64,000 bases of DNA from Rutidosis leptorrhynchoides (lineage: Eukaryota > Streptophyta > Magnoliopsida > Asterales > Asteraceae). Within the stretch, counting starts at the first letter, position 1. Each line of letters starts with the position of its first letter. The position numbers and the translations under genes were made by a program. Under the pieces are notes generated by a model. It was given only the letters and a program-made list of their open reading frames with translations, was not told the origin of the DNA and did no database searches. Positions 28,186 to 40,801 of the stretch are shown piece by piece. Location: the NCBI RefSeq assembly GCF_046630445.1, contig NC_092334.1:109565001-109629000 (forward strand), in the 5' to 3' direction.

Positions 28186-29172
28186 CATATATATACGTAT
28201 ACTACAGATATACATATATAAACATATAGATATACAGATTATATATATATAAATATAATTAGGATTAAATATATAAATAAATATAAAGAATTTGACTTCC
28301 TGCTTCATATTACGTTTAAAAATTGTGGAAGATTTGGATTCTATCCCTAATTTGTTATGAGTCATTATCAGTACCATATTATTCGATTTCCAAACAGATG
28401 TAAAAAAAAATCCGTTTAAAGTCCTAATCACCTTTTAATTTCTTATTTATTTCTTTGTACCTGAGAGAATATATGATGTCGACAAATCCCTATTACAAAG
28501 CATTACTGAACGAATATTGTTACAGCATTCCCCAATAATTCATACTCCATATATAGCTACTGTAAATTATTGAAAAAAGGATATTTAAAAACAGAAAACT
28601 CCATAAATTAAAGTCGTATGCTCTGTCTTCCTATTTTTTTTCCAAAGCCTTGAATTCTAATCGAAACTTAAAATGTATTAATGCAAACATGTTTTAAATC
28701 TTCAGTTCAAACTATCTGAAAAGTTTCTAATCCCAATTTTTAGCATCGATTTCAAATTTGTCGAGTCAAACCAATTTCTAAAAAGTCAACGAATCTATTC
28801 TTCATTAAAATTCGAAAACGTTTTGATGTTATAGGTTCAATTAAGGATTCAGACAGTTTCTAATATCAATTTAGAACCTATTTCATTTTATAAATTTTGT
28901 CTAAAACATTCTAGAATTCAAAATTTGATTTGCAGTTCTTCATGTTCTTCGAACAGCAGATTTTTATATTTATTTTTGTTTTAAATTCTTTTGTTAAACA
29001 TTAACCACCACAATAATCACTTATGTTTCGTTTACTTAATTTAAAACATGTTTTAATAGTAGCTGTTAGGATCCTGGTAATTAATTTGAGCGATTGAGAA
29101 TTTGAGGAAGAAGAGGCAACAGGATATACGGGTTATATATTTATTTATGGGGTACGAATCAGAGAAATGTGA

Positions 29173-29245
29173 ATAGCTGAGTGGGTTCTTGTGTGTTGTG
29201 TTAAGCGTGAGGTCTCGGGTTCGAGTCTCGTCCCAGGCAGTTTAT
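29173..29245 (+). other. tRNA-like module (A/B boxes) in solo LTR C
   Basis: AGCTGAGTGGGTTC resembles an A box and GGGTTCGAGTCTCG a B box about 35 bp later. A (TTA)n run starts at 29,275. The order matches the modules in element E and the 40.8-kb element. It lacks a foldable full tRNA, so it is SINE-like rather than a tRNA gene. Confidence 0.55.
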
Positions 29246-29274
29246 CTCTTTTTAGTGATTCTAAGGTATAATTT

Positions 29275-29275
29275 G

Positions 29276-29364
<89 letters not shown>
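29275..29364. repeat. (TTA)n microsatellite
   Basis: A trinucleotide run of about 90 bp behind the tRNA-like module. Further short ATT-rich patches continue to about 30,060. Confidence 0.95.
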
Positions 29365-29888
29365 CAGTTATTGTTATATTTATGGCTATTAAGTTAGTTA
29401 TTAATATTAACCATATGATTAGTATCATTATCAAAATTGATATAGCTTATGATATTATTATTATTATTAGTACTATCATTTAAAAAAAATTAGCAGTATT
29501 ATCATTACAAATATTATTATTAGTATTATTATGGTATTATTATTACTACTAGTATTATTAGTAAGTAGGATAATTAGTGATATTATCATTAATAATAAAA
29601 TTGTCATTGTTATTATTATAATTTTGAATATGTTAATAACATTGATATTGAAAAATTATAATAAAAGCTAATTGGGTAAAATTATGGAAAATAATTATGA
29701 GTTATATGAATACATGAACAACTATAAACTTGATTAAGAAATTAAGTTATAGGAACTATAATTATAAGTTGAGAAATTAAAAATTTAAGTTATGATAAAT
29801 CTGATTATTATTATTACCACTGGTATTATCATTATCATTATAATATTAAAGCAAAGTATCATTTTATTATTATTATTAGAATTAGTAA

Positions 29889-29931
<43 letters not shown>

Positions 29932-32900
29932 TTCACAATTATAATTAAAATTAACAAAATTATCATTTTCTTAAGATTTAACATTATTAGTAAAGTTGTT
30001 ATTTTTATTATTAATAACATTATTATTATTACTATCATTATTATTATTATTCTTAATATAGTATGTTTATAACTATTAATAAATGATCTTTACATAAAAA
30101 TATATTTAATACACATAACTTAACTATATTAACATTCATATATATAAAATGAAAATATAAATAAATAAGGAAACTTATAAATTATTATATATATATATAA
30201 ATAACATCACTAATAATAATATATATATTTATCCGAATACAAGAATAAGTTTTAATATATATACAAATGATATAGGTTCGTGAATCCGAGGCCAACCCTG
30301 CATTGTTCAATATAGTCATTTGTATTTTTACTACAAAATACATTAGGTGAGTTTTATTTGATTCCCTTTTTACTCTTTACATTTTTGGGACTGAGAATAC
30401 ATGCGCTTTTATAAATGTTTGACGCAATAGACACAAGTACCTTAACTGTATTCTATGAAAGAATTATCTGGGATTGGGGTTGATTATTATGACACGCATT
30501 AGCCCCGGTTTCCGTTAGAGCGTATGAGCTCCCGAGCCGGGTGGATGGTTTATTATTTACGACATTTTAGCACCAGTTGTCCTATATTTTATAAACATGT
30601 GTTCAGCCGTGGGGTGTAAAGACCGGCACAGAGGTTCTATATTTTAAAGGCACATGTATTCAGCCGTGGGGTGAAAGACCGGCACAGATGGTTACTATTA
30701 TATTTTGAATCCTCACCAGGTGTTCTTCATATGAAAGATATTTTTTTTGTGCAGTTGAAATGGGACTTCTGCACGTTTTATAATATTTAAAAATCTTGTG
30801 GTCGATTAAAATGATGAAAATGAAATGATTACTATAAACTGATGAACTCACCAACCTTTTGGTTGACACTTGAAAGCATGTTTATTCTCAGGTTTGAAAG
30901 AAATCTCCCGCTGTGCATTAGCTCATTTTAAGGATATTACTTGGAGTCATTCATGACATATTTCAAAAGACGTTGCATTCGAGTCATTGAAGTTCATTAG
31001 AGATTATTAAGTAAATGACGGATTAGGTCATTTATAGTTGGATATTATGAAATGGTATGCATACCTGTCAGCTTTCGATGAAATGAAAGTTTGTCTTTTA
31101 AAAACGAATGCAATGTTTGTAAAATGTATCATTTAGAGGTCAAGTACCTCGCGATATAATCAACTATTATGAATCGTTTATAATCAATATGGACTTCGTC
31201 CGGATGGATTAGGACGGGGCGTTTCATCAAAGATCCTTTGAAGCTCAAGTTATTTTTTCATCATTTCCAGTAGGTTTACCTACTAAACTTGAGGTAGTAA
31301 TGATGTTCATAACATCATTCGATTCATATATATAAAACTACCTTATTCGAAGGTTTAAACTTGTAATCACTAGAACATAGTTTAGTTAATTCTAAACTTG
31401 TTCGTAAACAAAAGTTAATCCTTCTAACGTGACTTTTAAAATCAACTAAACACATGTTCTATATCTATATGATATGCTAACTTAATGATTTAAAACTTGA
31501 AAACACGAAAAATACCGTAAAACCGGATATACGCCGTCGTAGTAACACCGCGGGCTGTTTTGGGTTAGTTAATTAAAAACTATGATAAACTTTGATTTAA
31601 AAGTTGTTCTTCTGGAAAAATGATTTTTCTTATGAACATGAAACTATATCCAAAAATCATGGTTACACTCAAAGTGGAAGTATGTTTTCCAAAATGGTCA
31701 TCTAGACGTCGTTCTTTCGACTGAAATGACTGCCTTTACAAAAAAACGACTTGTAACCTGTATTTTCGACTATAAACTTATACTTTTTTCTATTTATATT
31801 CATAAACTTAAGTTAAATATGAAACCATAGCAACTTGAATCACTCAAAACGGATTTAAAACGAAGAAGTTATGGGTAAAATAAGATTGGATATTTTTGCT
31901 TGTTGTAACTACGTGAAAATTGGTAACAAATCTATATTAATCATATCCTAGCTAACTCATATTGTATTATACATGTATTCTAATATATTATGTAATCTTG
32001 GGATACCATAGACACATATGCAAATATTTTGACATATCATATCGACCCATGTATATTTATTATTTGGAACAACCATAGACACTCTATATGCAGTAATGTT
32101 GGAGTTAGCTATACATGGTTGAGGTTGATTCCAAAAATATATATACTTTGAGTTGTGATCTAGCCTGAGACGTGTATACACTGGGTCGTGGATTGATTCA
32201 AGATAATATATATCGATTTATTTTTGTACATCTAACTGTGGACAACTAGTTGTAGGTTACTAACGAGGACAACTGACTTAATAAACTTAAAACAGTAAAA
32301 CGTATTAAAAATTTTGTAAATATATTTTGAACATACTTTGATATATATGTACATATTTGTTATAGGTTCGTGAATCGACCAGTGGCCAAGTCTTACTTTC
32401 CGACGAAGTAAAAATCTGTGAAAGTGAGTTATAGTCCCACTTTTAAAATCTAATATTTTGGGATGAGAATACATGCAGTTTTATAAATGTTTTACGAAAT
32501 AGACACAAGTAAATGAAACTACATTATATGGGTGAATGATCGAAGCCGAATATGCCCCTTTTTGTTTGGTAACCTAAGAATTAGTAAACCGATCTACTAA
32601 TTGACGCGAATTCTAAAGATAGATCTATTGGGCCTAACGAACCCCATCCATGGTTGCGGATGCTTTAGTACTTCGATGTTGTTTTATCATGTCCGATGGA
32701 TTTTCCGGAATGATAGGGGATATTCTTATATGCATCTTGTTAATGTCGGTTACCAGGTGTTCACCATATGAATGATTTTTATCTCTATGTATGGGATGTA
32801 TATTGAAATATGAAATCTTGTGGTCTATTATTACAATTTGATAAATATATAGGTTAAACCTATAACTCACCAACATTTTTGTTGACGTTTAAAGCATGTT

Positions 32901-33253
32901 TATTCTCAGGTGATTATTAAGAGCTTCCGCTGTTGCATGCTAATATATGGATAAGATTTGGTGTCAGCTTGCTTGTATAATATTGTTTAAAACTGCATTC
33001 GAGATTTATTTTGTTGTAACATATTAATATTATAAACCAATATGTATTGGTAGTGTGTAAGCGTGATATTTTTAGATTATCATTTCTGGATAATCTAGGT
33101 GGTGTCTTTTTAACCTTGTCGATAAAATAAAGGTTATGGTTTGTTTTATAAAATGAATGCAGGCTTTGAAAAACGTCTCATATAGAGGTCAAAATCTCGC
33201 AACGAAATCAATTAATATGGAACGTTTATAATCGATATGAACGGGACATTTCA

Positions 33254-34250
33254 CATCTAACTGTGGACAACTAGTTGTAGATTACTAACGTTGGACTGCT
33301 AACTCAACAAACTTAAATCGTTAAAACATAATAAAACATATTGTAAATATATTTCGATCATACTTTAATATATATGTATATATTTGTTATAGGTTCGTGA
33401 ATCGACCCGTGACCAAGTTTTATTTTCGACGAAGGAAAAATCTGTGAAAGTGAGTTATAGTCCCACTTTTAAAATCTAATATTTTTGGGATGAGAATACA
33501 TGCAGTTTTATAAATGTTTTACAAAATAGACACAAGTACTTGAAACTATATTCTATGATTGAATCATTATACCGGATATCACCCTTTCAGCTTGGTAGCC
33601 TAAGAATTTGGGAACAGACCCCCCAAATTGACGCGAATCCTGAAGATAGATCTATGGGCCTAACGAACCCCATCCATGTTATGGATGCTTTAGTACTTCG
33701 ATTTTATATACAGATGAGTGTACCTGTATATTGGGGATATTCTAGATGCATTTGTTAATGTCGGTTACCAGGTGTTCATCATATGAATAATTTTTATGCA
33801 GATTGCATGTTGTTTATGAGAAATGGAAATATTAAATCTTGTGGTCTATTATTACGAATTGATAAATATATAGGTTAAACCTATAACTCACCAACATTTT
33901 TGTGACGTTTAAAGCATGTTTATTCCCAGGTGATTATTAAGAGCTTCCGCTGTTGCATGCTAATTTATGGACAAGAGTTGGAGTCAGCATGCTTGTATAA
34001 TATTGTTTAAAAACTGCATTCGAAGACATATATTGTTGTGTAATATTATTGTAAACCATTATGTAATGATCGTGTGAAAATGCTATATTTTAGATTATCA
34101 TTATTTGATAATCGTCGTAATATTTTAAAGGTTATGGTTTGTTTTAAAATCGAATGCAGTCTTTGAAAAACGTCTCATATAGAGGTCAAAATCTCGCAAC
34201 GAAATCAATTAATATGGAACGTTTATAATCTATATGAACGAGACATTTCA
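33254..34250 (+). repeat. extra 3' part of an A-family LTR, head to tail with the A2 LTR
   Basis: About 1 kb that repeats the A2 LTR from 32,229 to its end, joined directly to it. It has the same GTTCGTGAATC motif (33,393-33,403) and the same type of LTR end (GACATTTCA). By eye it is more than a tenth diverged from 32,229-33,253, so it is not a fresh duplication. Confidence 0.85.
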
Positions 34251-35176
34251 TTAATGACCCGTTTGACTAAGAAGGTTGTCGTTGTTTTTACAAATATATA
34301 GACATGTATTTTCACATACATATGTAACGTAATTAATTTCGTAAAAAGAATCCATATTTAAATATTAATAATATAATAATTATAATTATTATATTAAAAG
34401 TAAATAATAATAATAATAAAGTTCGCTCAAAGTTGAGTATTTATATTTATATTTTTAATAATAATAATAATAATTAGTAATAATAAATGCCTTTTAAAAT
34501 TTTTTAGAAAATTAAAATTACAATTTATGAGAAATTAATGTTTCCTTTTATAAAATATTTCGTATTATTTTTTAATTAAATTAATATATAATTATGACAT
34601 CATCATTATAAAAAGTAAAAGATAATTAACTTAATGATGACATTATCATTTTACAGCTTTATATTATTATATAAATAAGGGGTCCACCGCCACATCGCGC
34701 CACCGACCCCAACACTTGTGAGGCGCGGCTGACTAAAACTTGCTGTAGTAATTGGAAAGGTTTTTTTGTTATTGCAATTTACAGTAATTGAATTGAAATT
34801 GAAATTTTAATTTTAAATCTAAATCTAAAATCTAAAATCTAAAATACTGTATATAAAATATCGAAAAGCCTGGGATTATTTTTTAGGTTTATACTTAGAT
34901 ATCCAAAAAATGCAAAATTAAGCGAAATTCACATTTGAACGCACACGATTTCTTTGTAAATCACCTTAATATTCATCATTTTCTGCCCTCGATTTGCTTC
35001 CCCTAACCTGAAACCACCGATCAAAATCCCATTTTTTCTTCAAAACCCTAATTAATAAATCGTCTGATATCAAAAAACTATAAATCGCTATTTAGAATCA
35101 GCAGCTTATATATATAATTAAAACCGATGAATCTAACAACATCCTAATTTTCAGAAACCACTAACAGATCACAATA
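34251..35176 (+). other. upstream region and 5' UTR of LIP1
   Basis: This is AT-rich host DNA with one GC-rich patch near 34,680-34,735. TC-rich leader-like sequence lies near 34,980-35,170. No convincing TATA box or further gene is seen. The transcription start cannot be placed from sequence alone. Confidence 0.5.
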
Positions 35177-38106
35177 ATGTTTTGGCGGGAACGTGATAAG
35201 GATATCATCATAAAAGAGAAAAATGGACTTCCTCATTGTGGTCAGGTTCGAGTCCTCGTTGTTGGCGATTCAGGTAATCATTTCATTAATTAGTCACTCC
35301 GTATATAATATATATGAATATGAATATAAATATACAATATAGGTTGTTAAGCTGTTATGCTTAGTTAAATGTTAGAATTAATCCGTTTGTAGAAGTTTCC
35401 TTATTAATGAAGGTTTGTTAATTAGACAGTGTATCGGTATTGTAATATAGTGTTCAGTTGAATTTTGTGTTGTTTTGAACACTTGATATTGATTATTGAT
35501 TTGCTTCTAGTCATTTAAACTGTAATTATTTATTATTTATACTACAGATATATTATATTATGTAATATATAATATAATGTAACTGTAGGTGTTGGGAAAA
35601 CGTCTCTTGTTCATTTAATTGTGAAAGGTTCATCGATTGCGCGTCCTGCTCAAACAATTGGATGTACAGTGGATGTTAAGGTTTCCTATAATTTTCTTAT
35701 CCAAACATAGCTTTAATCTTTAAGTACATGATTTATGTTTTCATGTATTTTAATTCGTTTGCAGCATTTTACGTATGGATCATCTAGTAGCTCTTCAAGT
35801 AGCAGCAAAGTTGACACGGATAGGGAGTTTTTTGTTGAACTTTGGGATGTATCTGGTCATGAGCGCTATAATGATTGTCGTTCAATGTTTTATTCTCAAA
35901 TAAATGGTAAGTACCATGTCAATCTTGTTAATGACAGTTAAAATGTTGGAGGCGGGACTTTTTACTTATTTATATGAATGGTTCACTTCACATTATGTTC
36001 CATTTTTAACAAGCCATAAGAGTTATAATTTGATATATTAGCTTAAAAGAAAACGGGCCAAATGACTTAAACCAGTAGAAAGTTGCACAAAGTGTATTCA
36101 TAATGCATAAAAGTGGTAACACCTTGTAAGTTATCTTACTGGAAAAATTAGAGGTTGTTATCATATATGCCACACAATGTTTTGGACCTAAAGGGTGTTG
36201 TGTTGGGTCAACCCAACCTGACCCATATAAAAATGGCCCATTTTGAGATGTTACCTAATCTGTCGGACCTCTCCATATTACCACCTAATAAAAAATTAAA
36301 GACAACTATTACATTGGCCTTGGTCTCCAAGGTTCCTCAGTTTTGCAAGGGTTAGGGTGAAAAGTTACATTTGTTTCAGAAATAGTGTTAAAAACTCTAG
36401 GGACCAAGTTATAAATTTGTTAAAATTCATTTGCTATTTATTTCTGATATTGTTATACACATTGTTCTTACTTTGTGCATTTGCTTTGTTTTTTATGTGA
36501 TTAACTTGGCATCGTAGACTTGGACTTGATATTCACCACTTAATGCATTTTCAGGTGTTATTTTCGTACATGATCTCTCTCAGAGAAGAACAAAAATCAG
36601 TTTGCAGAAATGGGCTGCAGAGATTGCAGCCACTGGCACATTTTCAGCCCCTCTTGCAAATGGTGGGCCAGGTGGCCTTCCCGTACCGTACATTGTCATT
36701 GCAAACAAAGCAGATATAGCTTCAAAAGAAGGTAGAAGAAATAGTAGTGGCAATCTTGTAGATATGGCCCGCCAGTGGGTCGAAAAACAAGGTTTACTTC
36801 CACCAAGTGACGAGCTTCCTCTAACCGACAGTTTTCCTGGTAGCGGCGGGCTTTTGGCGGTAAGAGTCTTAATTCTAAATCATACTCGTATGTCGATTTG
36901 GGCTATGTTTTATCAACAACGGGTTAAGCTAATTGGTGATTATTATTTTGAACTGTAATCATTCAGTGTCCATGGTCAAAATTAGTCAACCTTGCGGTGG
37001 AGTAATATTAGATGTTAGTGAATTTGTTGTGCTTGTTCTGATGAATTAATAAGAGTGAACACGTATGGGTTATTCATAGTTTTTGTACCAATATTTCACA
37101 CTTTTTTTTAATCTAAAACATGTGCAGGCTGCAAAAGAAGCAAGATATGATAAGGAGTCCGTAATGAAGTTTTTTCGCATGGTTGGTATTTTATAAATTT
37201 TCTTTAGAGTAAAATGAGTTTGATACTGTAATGTAAACTTTGTGGAATTTATATTTTTCAGCTTGTAAGGAGAAGATATTTTTCTGATGAGTTGCCAACG
37301 ACAAACGTATGGTCCATACAACAGTCATTGCAGAGGTCTGACGACAGTTTGAGTGATGAAGACCGTATATACATGAGTACAAGGTAAGTCTCTATTAGCA
37401 ATAACTCACATGAAATTGCTCTAAAAACAACTTATTTTTATGTATACATGTCATGGTTAGTGCAAAATGGATAGGCCAAGGGGGCAAAAATACACAAAGT
37501 GGTTATATTTATGTTTATGAGCTAATGTGATTAATGGCAAAATACATGAGTTTAGGTCAACTAGTAAAGGAAAAAGTATTAGCTAAAAATCTAATAGTTA
37601 GAACGTGTAGAAAGTAACCTGTAGTGTAATCATAATCCATAAAACCTTCTAAATCATTTACTCAAAAAGTTAGCTTCTATCGAATTAATATATTTTCTGA
37701 CACACAAACTCGAAGTTGAAAATTTAGATAAAAAGTGTTTTGTACATTCCATCCAACCCGACCCAATCTGTTTCGACTATTAAGTTATACTCATTTTGAT
37801 TGACCCTATGATGACGTGTTACTCAACTCGCCCATTTTGCTACCTGTAGTCATGATGCAGCCTGTATGGTCATATGTTATTCTCTTATAGGCCTTATTGG
37901 CTATTTTTCTTTGTGTAACATGATGTTGTGGTTGCAGTCATATTGGAAATGTTCTGCCACCACTTCCAGCTCAACGTAATCTGACGCCACCTCCAACGCT
38001 TTATCCTCAGCAGCCTGTTTTAAACCCTGATAACTATAACACTCCTAGATTTCGAGCACCAGAACTAAGCAGTATTAGATCAAAACGTACGGATATTAAT
38101 GTATGA
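35177..38106 (+). CDS. LIP1: small GTPase LIP1 (LIGHT INSENSITIVE PERIOD 1), complete, 7 exons
   Basis: A Ras/Rab-like GTPase. The Arabidopsis family member tunes light input to the circadian clock and is nuclear and cytosolic (known of the family). Exons with GT-AG borders that keep one frame: 35,177-35,273; 35,589-35,680; 35,765-35,906; 36,555-36,859; 37,128-37,181; 37,262-37,383; 37,938-38,106, giving 326 residues. The start MFWRERD and end SKRTDINV match the plant family as I recall it. The P-loop GDSGVGKTS is at residues 30-38, the G2-type QTIGCT at 54-59, DVSGHE at 91-96 and NKAD at 161-164. A run of nine Ser (69-77) sits between G2 and G3. The C-terminus has no Cys prenylation motif, as expected for LIP1 and unlike ordinary Rabs. 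A Pro-rich tail (LPPLPAQRNLTPPPTLYPQ) follows the G domain. The gene looks intact although it is flanked by transposons. Confidence 0.95.
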
Positions 38107-38451
38107 TGCATTTTGTTAGTTAATTTCCCACTCTCATAAGAAAAAGAAGAATACATGGTTGATAGATGAGTGATTTTAGTTTTGATGTGTTGGTTGTAGA
38201 CAGATTCATCATCTTTGATTTGGTGGGATGTTGAATCAATTCCTTTTTCTAGTAAATAATTTTAATTCGTTTAAGGCCTCAAAAGTTCAATGATGATATG
38301 TTAATGTTTCCTTACTTTAAAGACGTATATATCAGAATTAAAAGGTATGCAGAGAAATTAAACTTATTTAAATACTTCGATTTGAGAACGATCATAGGTG
38401 ATAAGAGCAATGGGAGTTGGCTGAGGAGATTCAAAAGTTTTAGGCTGTGTG
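38107..38451 (+). other. 3' UTR and downstream region of LIP1
   Basis: AT-rich sequence after the LIP1 stop, up to the target duplication of the retroposon. No other gene is seen. A poly(A) site is likely here but cannot be fixed. Confidence 0.5.
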
Positions 38452-39289
38452 CACTGATGTGGGTTTTTTTTTTTTTTTTTCCCCGGAAAAACGAATGCTC
38501 ATATAGAAACGAGGTCGTTTTCAAAGAAAAACGTCCTCAACAAGGAATACAAAAAGCCGCGAGAAACGAGGAAACTCGCACCTAGAAAGCAACTATCTAA
38601 ACGAAACTATCTATACGCGAGCCTCCCTAACAACCCGAAAAACCGTAATGACAAACTAACCAAACAAAATCGAATACGACACGAAAGAGGAATTAACCAA
38701 ACTAACAAACAAAACGAACCCGACTACTCAACCTCGAGGTCCCGCCCTTTTCAATTTACCGTTTACCGTCTCTTTCAAGGAATTTTTTCCGGACAGATTC
38801 TCAATCTTGTATGATAACACACTAGCAGATACGTCACCCGGTGCGCTCTCGTCAGCCAAACGTGTCATCATTTCATCGAAAGCCGCAAAAGCCTTCGTGG
38901 ACATATTACCTCGCCCGAATGTCGATGAACCGCCTTCTTTACCATCTTGAGAACCCATAAACAAGTTTTGAATTGCTTTTCCATAATTCAAATCATCAAC
39001 ATTATCTTTAAGCTTATAAGTACCCGAAGTAGATGCCTCGTTCATCTTCTTTCTAGACCTCAGATTAACTTCGTTCGATTCTAAGTTCCGTTTAGCTAGC
39101 AATTCTTCTTTCATTTTCTTCTTCTCCTCTTTCAATCGGGCTAATCTTTCCACAAAAGTTGTGTTATCGTCATTTGGTTCCGAGTCTTGGTTCCGAGTCT
39201 TCATCTCCTGTATTGGCTCCAATCTATTCCCATCAATACCACTTGCTCTATTTCCCATATTACATTCCCATCAATACCACTGATGTGGG
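38452..39289 (-). mobile_element. poly(A)-tailed retroposon with 12-bp target duplication (mini-LINE-like)
   Basis: CACTGATGTGGG occurs at 38,452-38,463 and 39,278-39,289. The insert between (814 bp) ends in 18 A on the minus strand (T run at 38,464-38,481). This is the signature of LINE-driven, target-primed insertion. The insert holds one open frame starting about 20 bp from its 5' end, then a 3' UTR of about 245 bp. No endonuclease or reverse transcriptase is present, so it depended on another LINE. A diverged relative lies near 59,640-60,170, so it is a repeat family rather than a one-off retrocopy. Near its 5' end TCCCATCAATACCAC (plus strand) occurs twice, 39 bp apart. Confidence 0.85.
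38728..39258 (-). CDS. 176-residue lysine/glutamate-rich protein of the retroposon, function unknown
   Basis: An open frame from MGNRASGIDGNRL to LKRAGPRG, starting near the 5' end of the insert. A charged, coiled-coil-like helix spans about residues 33-60 (FVERLARLKEEKKKMKEELL). The segment DDLNYGKAIQNLFMGSQDG (about 88-106) is also recognisable in the diverged copy at 59,750 (EDLNFGETIQKLFVEAQDG). I see no zinc knuckle, endonuclease, RT or transmembrane segment. It could be a cut-down LINE ORF1 protein or a captured host cDNA. The frame being still open suggests recent insertion or selection on the family; I cannot tell which. Confidence 0.55.
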   Translation of the reverse strand: MGNRASGIDGNRLEPIQEMKTRNQDSEPNDDNTTFVERLARLKEEKKKMKEELLAKRNLESNEVNLRSRKKMNEASTSGTYKLKDNVDDLNYGKAIQNLFMGSQDGKEGGSSTFGRGNMSTKAFAAFDEMMTRLADESAPGDVSASVLSYKIENLSGKNSLKETVNGKLKRAGPRG

Positions 39290-39902
39290 GTGTTGCAACA
39301 TTTCTCCATTTTCAAATTAATGTTACACAGATGATAAGTTTAACTTATTAATGCACATTTGTGATGCATTTGTTAAAAATGATGGCCATTGGCTTGCAAA
39401 ACATTTCTGATTTGGATTTCTCACCTACGTCATAAAGAGGAGGGGGTTTTTTCATTCTAAAAAAGATAGGTCAATGAAAGGATTTGATTATGACGCTATG
39501 CATAACTTGAGTGTTGTGCTAGTGAAAAAACTAAAAAGTTTTATACCGGGAGAAAAAAGAGAAGACTACGGTCAATAATCAATTGTGCACATCCATTTTT
39601 AATGCTCGGCTTAGAGTGAAAACATACCAACACACTTTGTGAGTACTTTTTAAATGTAGGTCTAATCGATGGTAAAATATAAGTTTGACAGATCTTATTA
39701 TTGTTTTAGGAGTTAGGAGATTCAGTTATTCATCAATCGATTTTTTTTTACTCTAAAAATAAGTAGTTGATTGTATTTCATAATAGAACTTTTTCTTAAG
39801 GGTATAAACTTTGCTCTCAACATCATTCATCATGTGTGCTATTAAGCAATTAGGTTTTAAAGAAAACATTTTGTTTTATATGTTTTACCTCTTACGAGTA
39901 AA
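39290..39902. other. intergenic region without recognised features
   Basis: AT-rich host sequence between the retroposon and small LTR element D. No gene, RNA or repeat is recognised. Confidence 0.6.
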
Positions 39903-39907
39903 GTATT

Positions 39908-40303
39908 TGATGAGGATATGAGGATCAAAGGATCCGTTAGAAGACAAACGCTCTTCGCAACAACAATTAAAACACAAACGTGTTTAATTGATAAAACAAT
40001 TACGTAAAACTCTTACGTAACAAGAAAAGGGAGTATTAAAACTCAAGCTTTTATTAATTCAAAGAGAGATTGCCCCTTTACATATGTGGACGAGTATATA
40101 TAAATAAAGACAACACAAATTGAGTAGGACTTGACTCTAGCTAACTTCCTAAAGAAGCAAAAGCAAACTCAAAACTTATCTAATAACTCAATATACGTAA
40201 ACTTATCTAAATATTTAAATAACTATAACTAATAATAATAATAACTAATAGATAACTATCCAGACTCTTAAATCTCGTAGGACTTCAATCTGGTACCACA
40301 TCA
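39908..40303 (-). repeat. 3' LTR of element D
   Basis: In minus sense it runs TGATGTGGTACC to TCCTCATCA. On the plus strand it holds GGATCAAAGGATCCG and a TATA-like TATATATAAATAAAG near 40,093. Its partner is 53,869-54,257. Confidence 0.92.
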
Positions 40304-40801
40304 GTCTTCCCCACCTGAAAAGAACTCGCCCTCGAGTTCCAACTCAAATAGGATGATTTACCCGGATCAAAGATAAACCAATCAATGACAACTCGGTGAG
40401 CAGCGCGACTCACATAAAAGGATATGCCCGGGTCAAATATAAACACACCAATTACAAATTCATCATTGCCATTCCAAATATGTTTGCGACAACCTCTTGC
40501 AAAATTCGTATCCTCTAAAACCCTTTGACCCTTCTCCCCTTCTTGAAAAGAACTCGACCTCGAGTTCTCAATGCACGGTTTATACACGAACAAATCTCCT
40601 TTATTAACACTCTTACTTGCATCTATGGAGTTATTCAAATAAGCATATGATATTTTCTTGCCTCCATAATCTTTTGAAATCTCTACAACTACACCTTCAT
40701 CATGGATACCTTCCGAACTCGCGGCTAAATTACATATGGATAAATTCTCTTCTATTAAATTAGAGCCTAACGAATTTGGATCTTCTTCAACACTAACAAC
40801 T
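40304..40801 (-). pseudogene. C-terminal coding part of element D
   Basis: A minus-strand frame of about 165 codons, ending LSWNSRASSFQVGKTDVVPD next to the purine tract and 3' LTR. The tail resembles the short Arg/Ser/Gly-Asp ends that close some plant gypsy polyproteins; this is a weak likeness. I recognise no enzyme. The frame meets the inserted element at the ATATC duplication. Confidence 0.45.

Noticed and set aside
29173-29245. A genuine tRNA gene
   Set aside because: A- and B-box-like words are present but no full cloverleaf can be drawn. It sits in an LTR and recurs with changes in other LTRs.
36155-36355. Frame of 66 codons inside LIP1
   Set aside because: It lies wholly in intron 3 and contradicts the clean splice structure.
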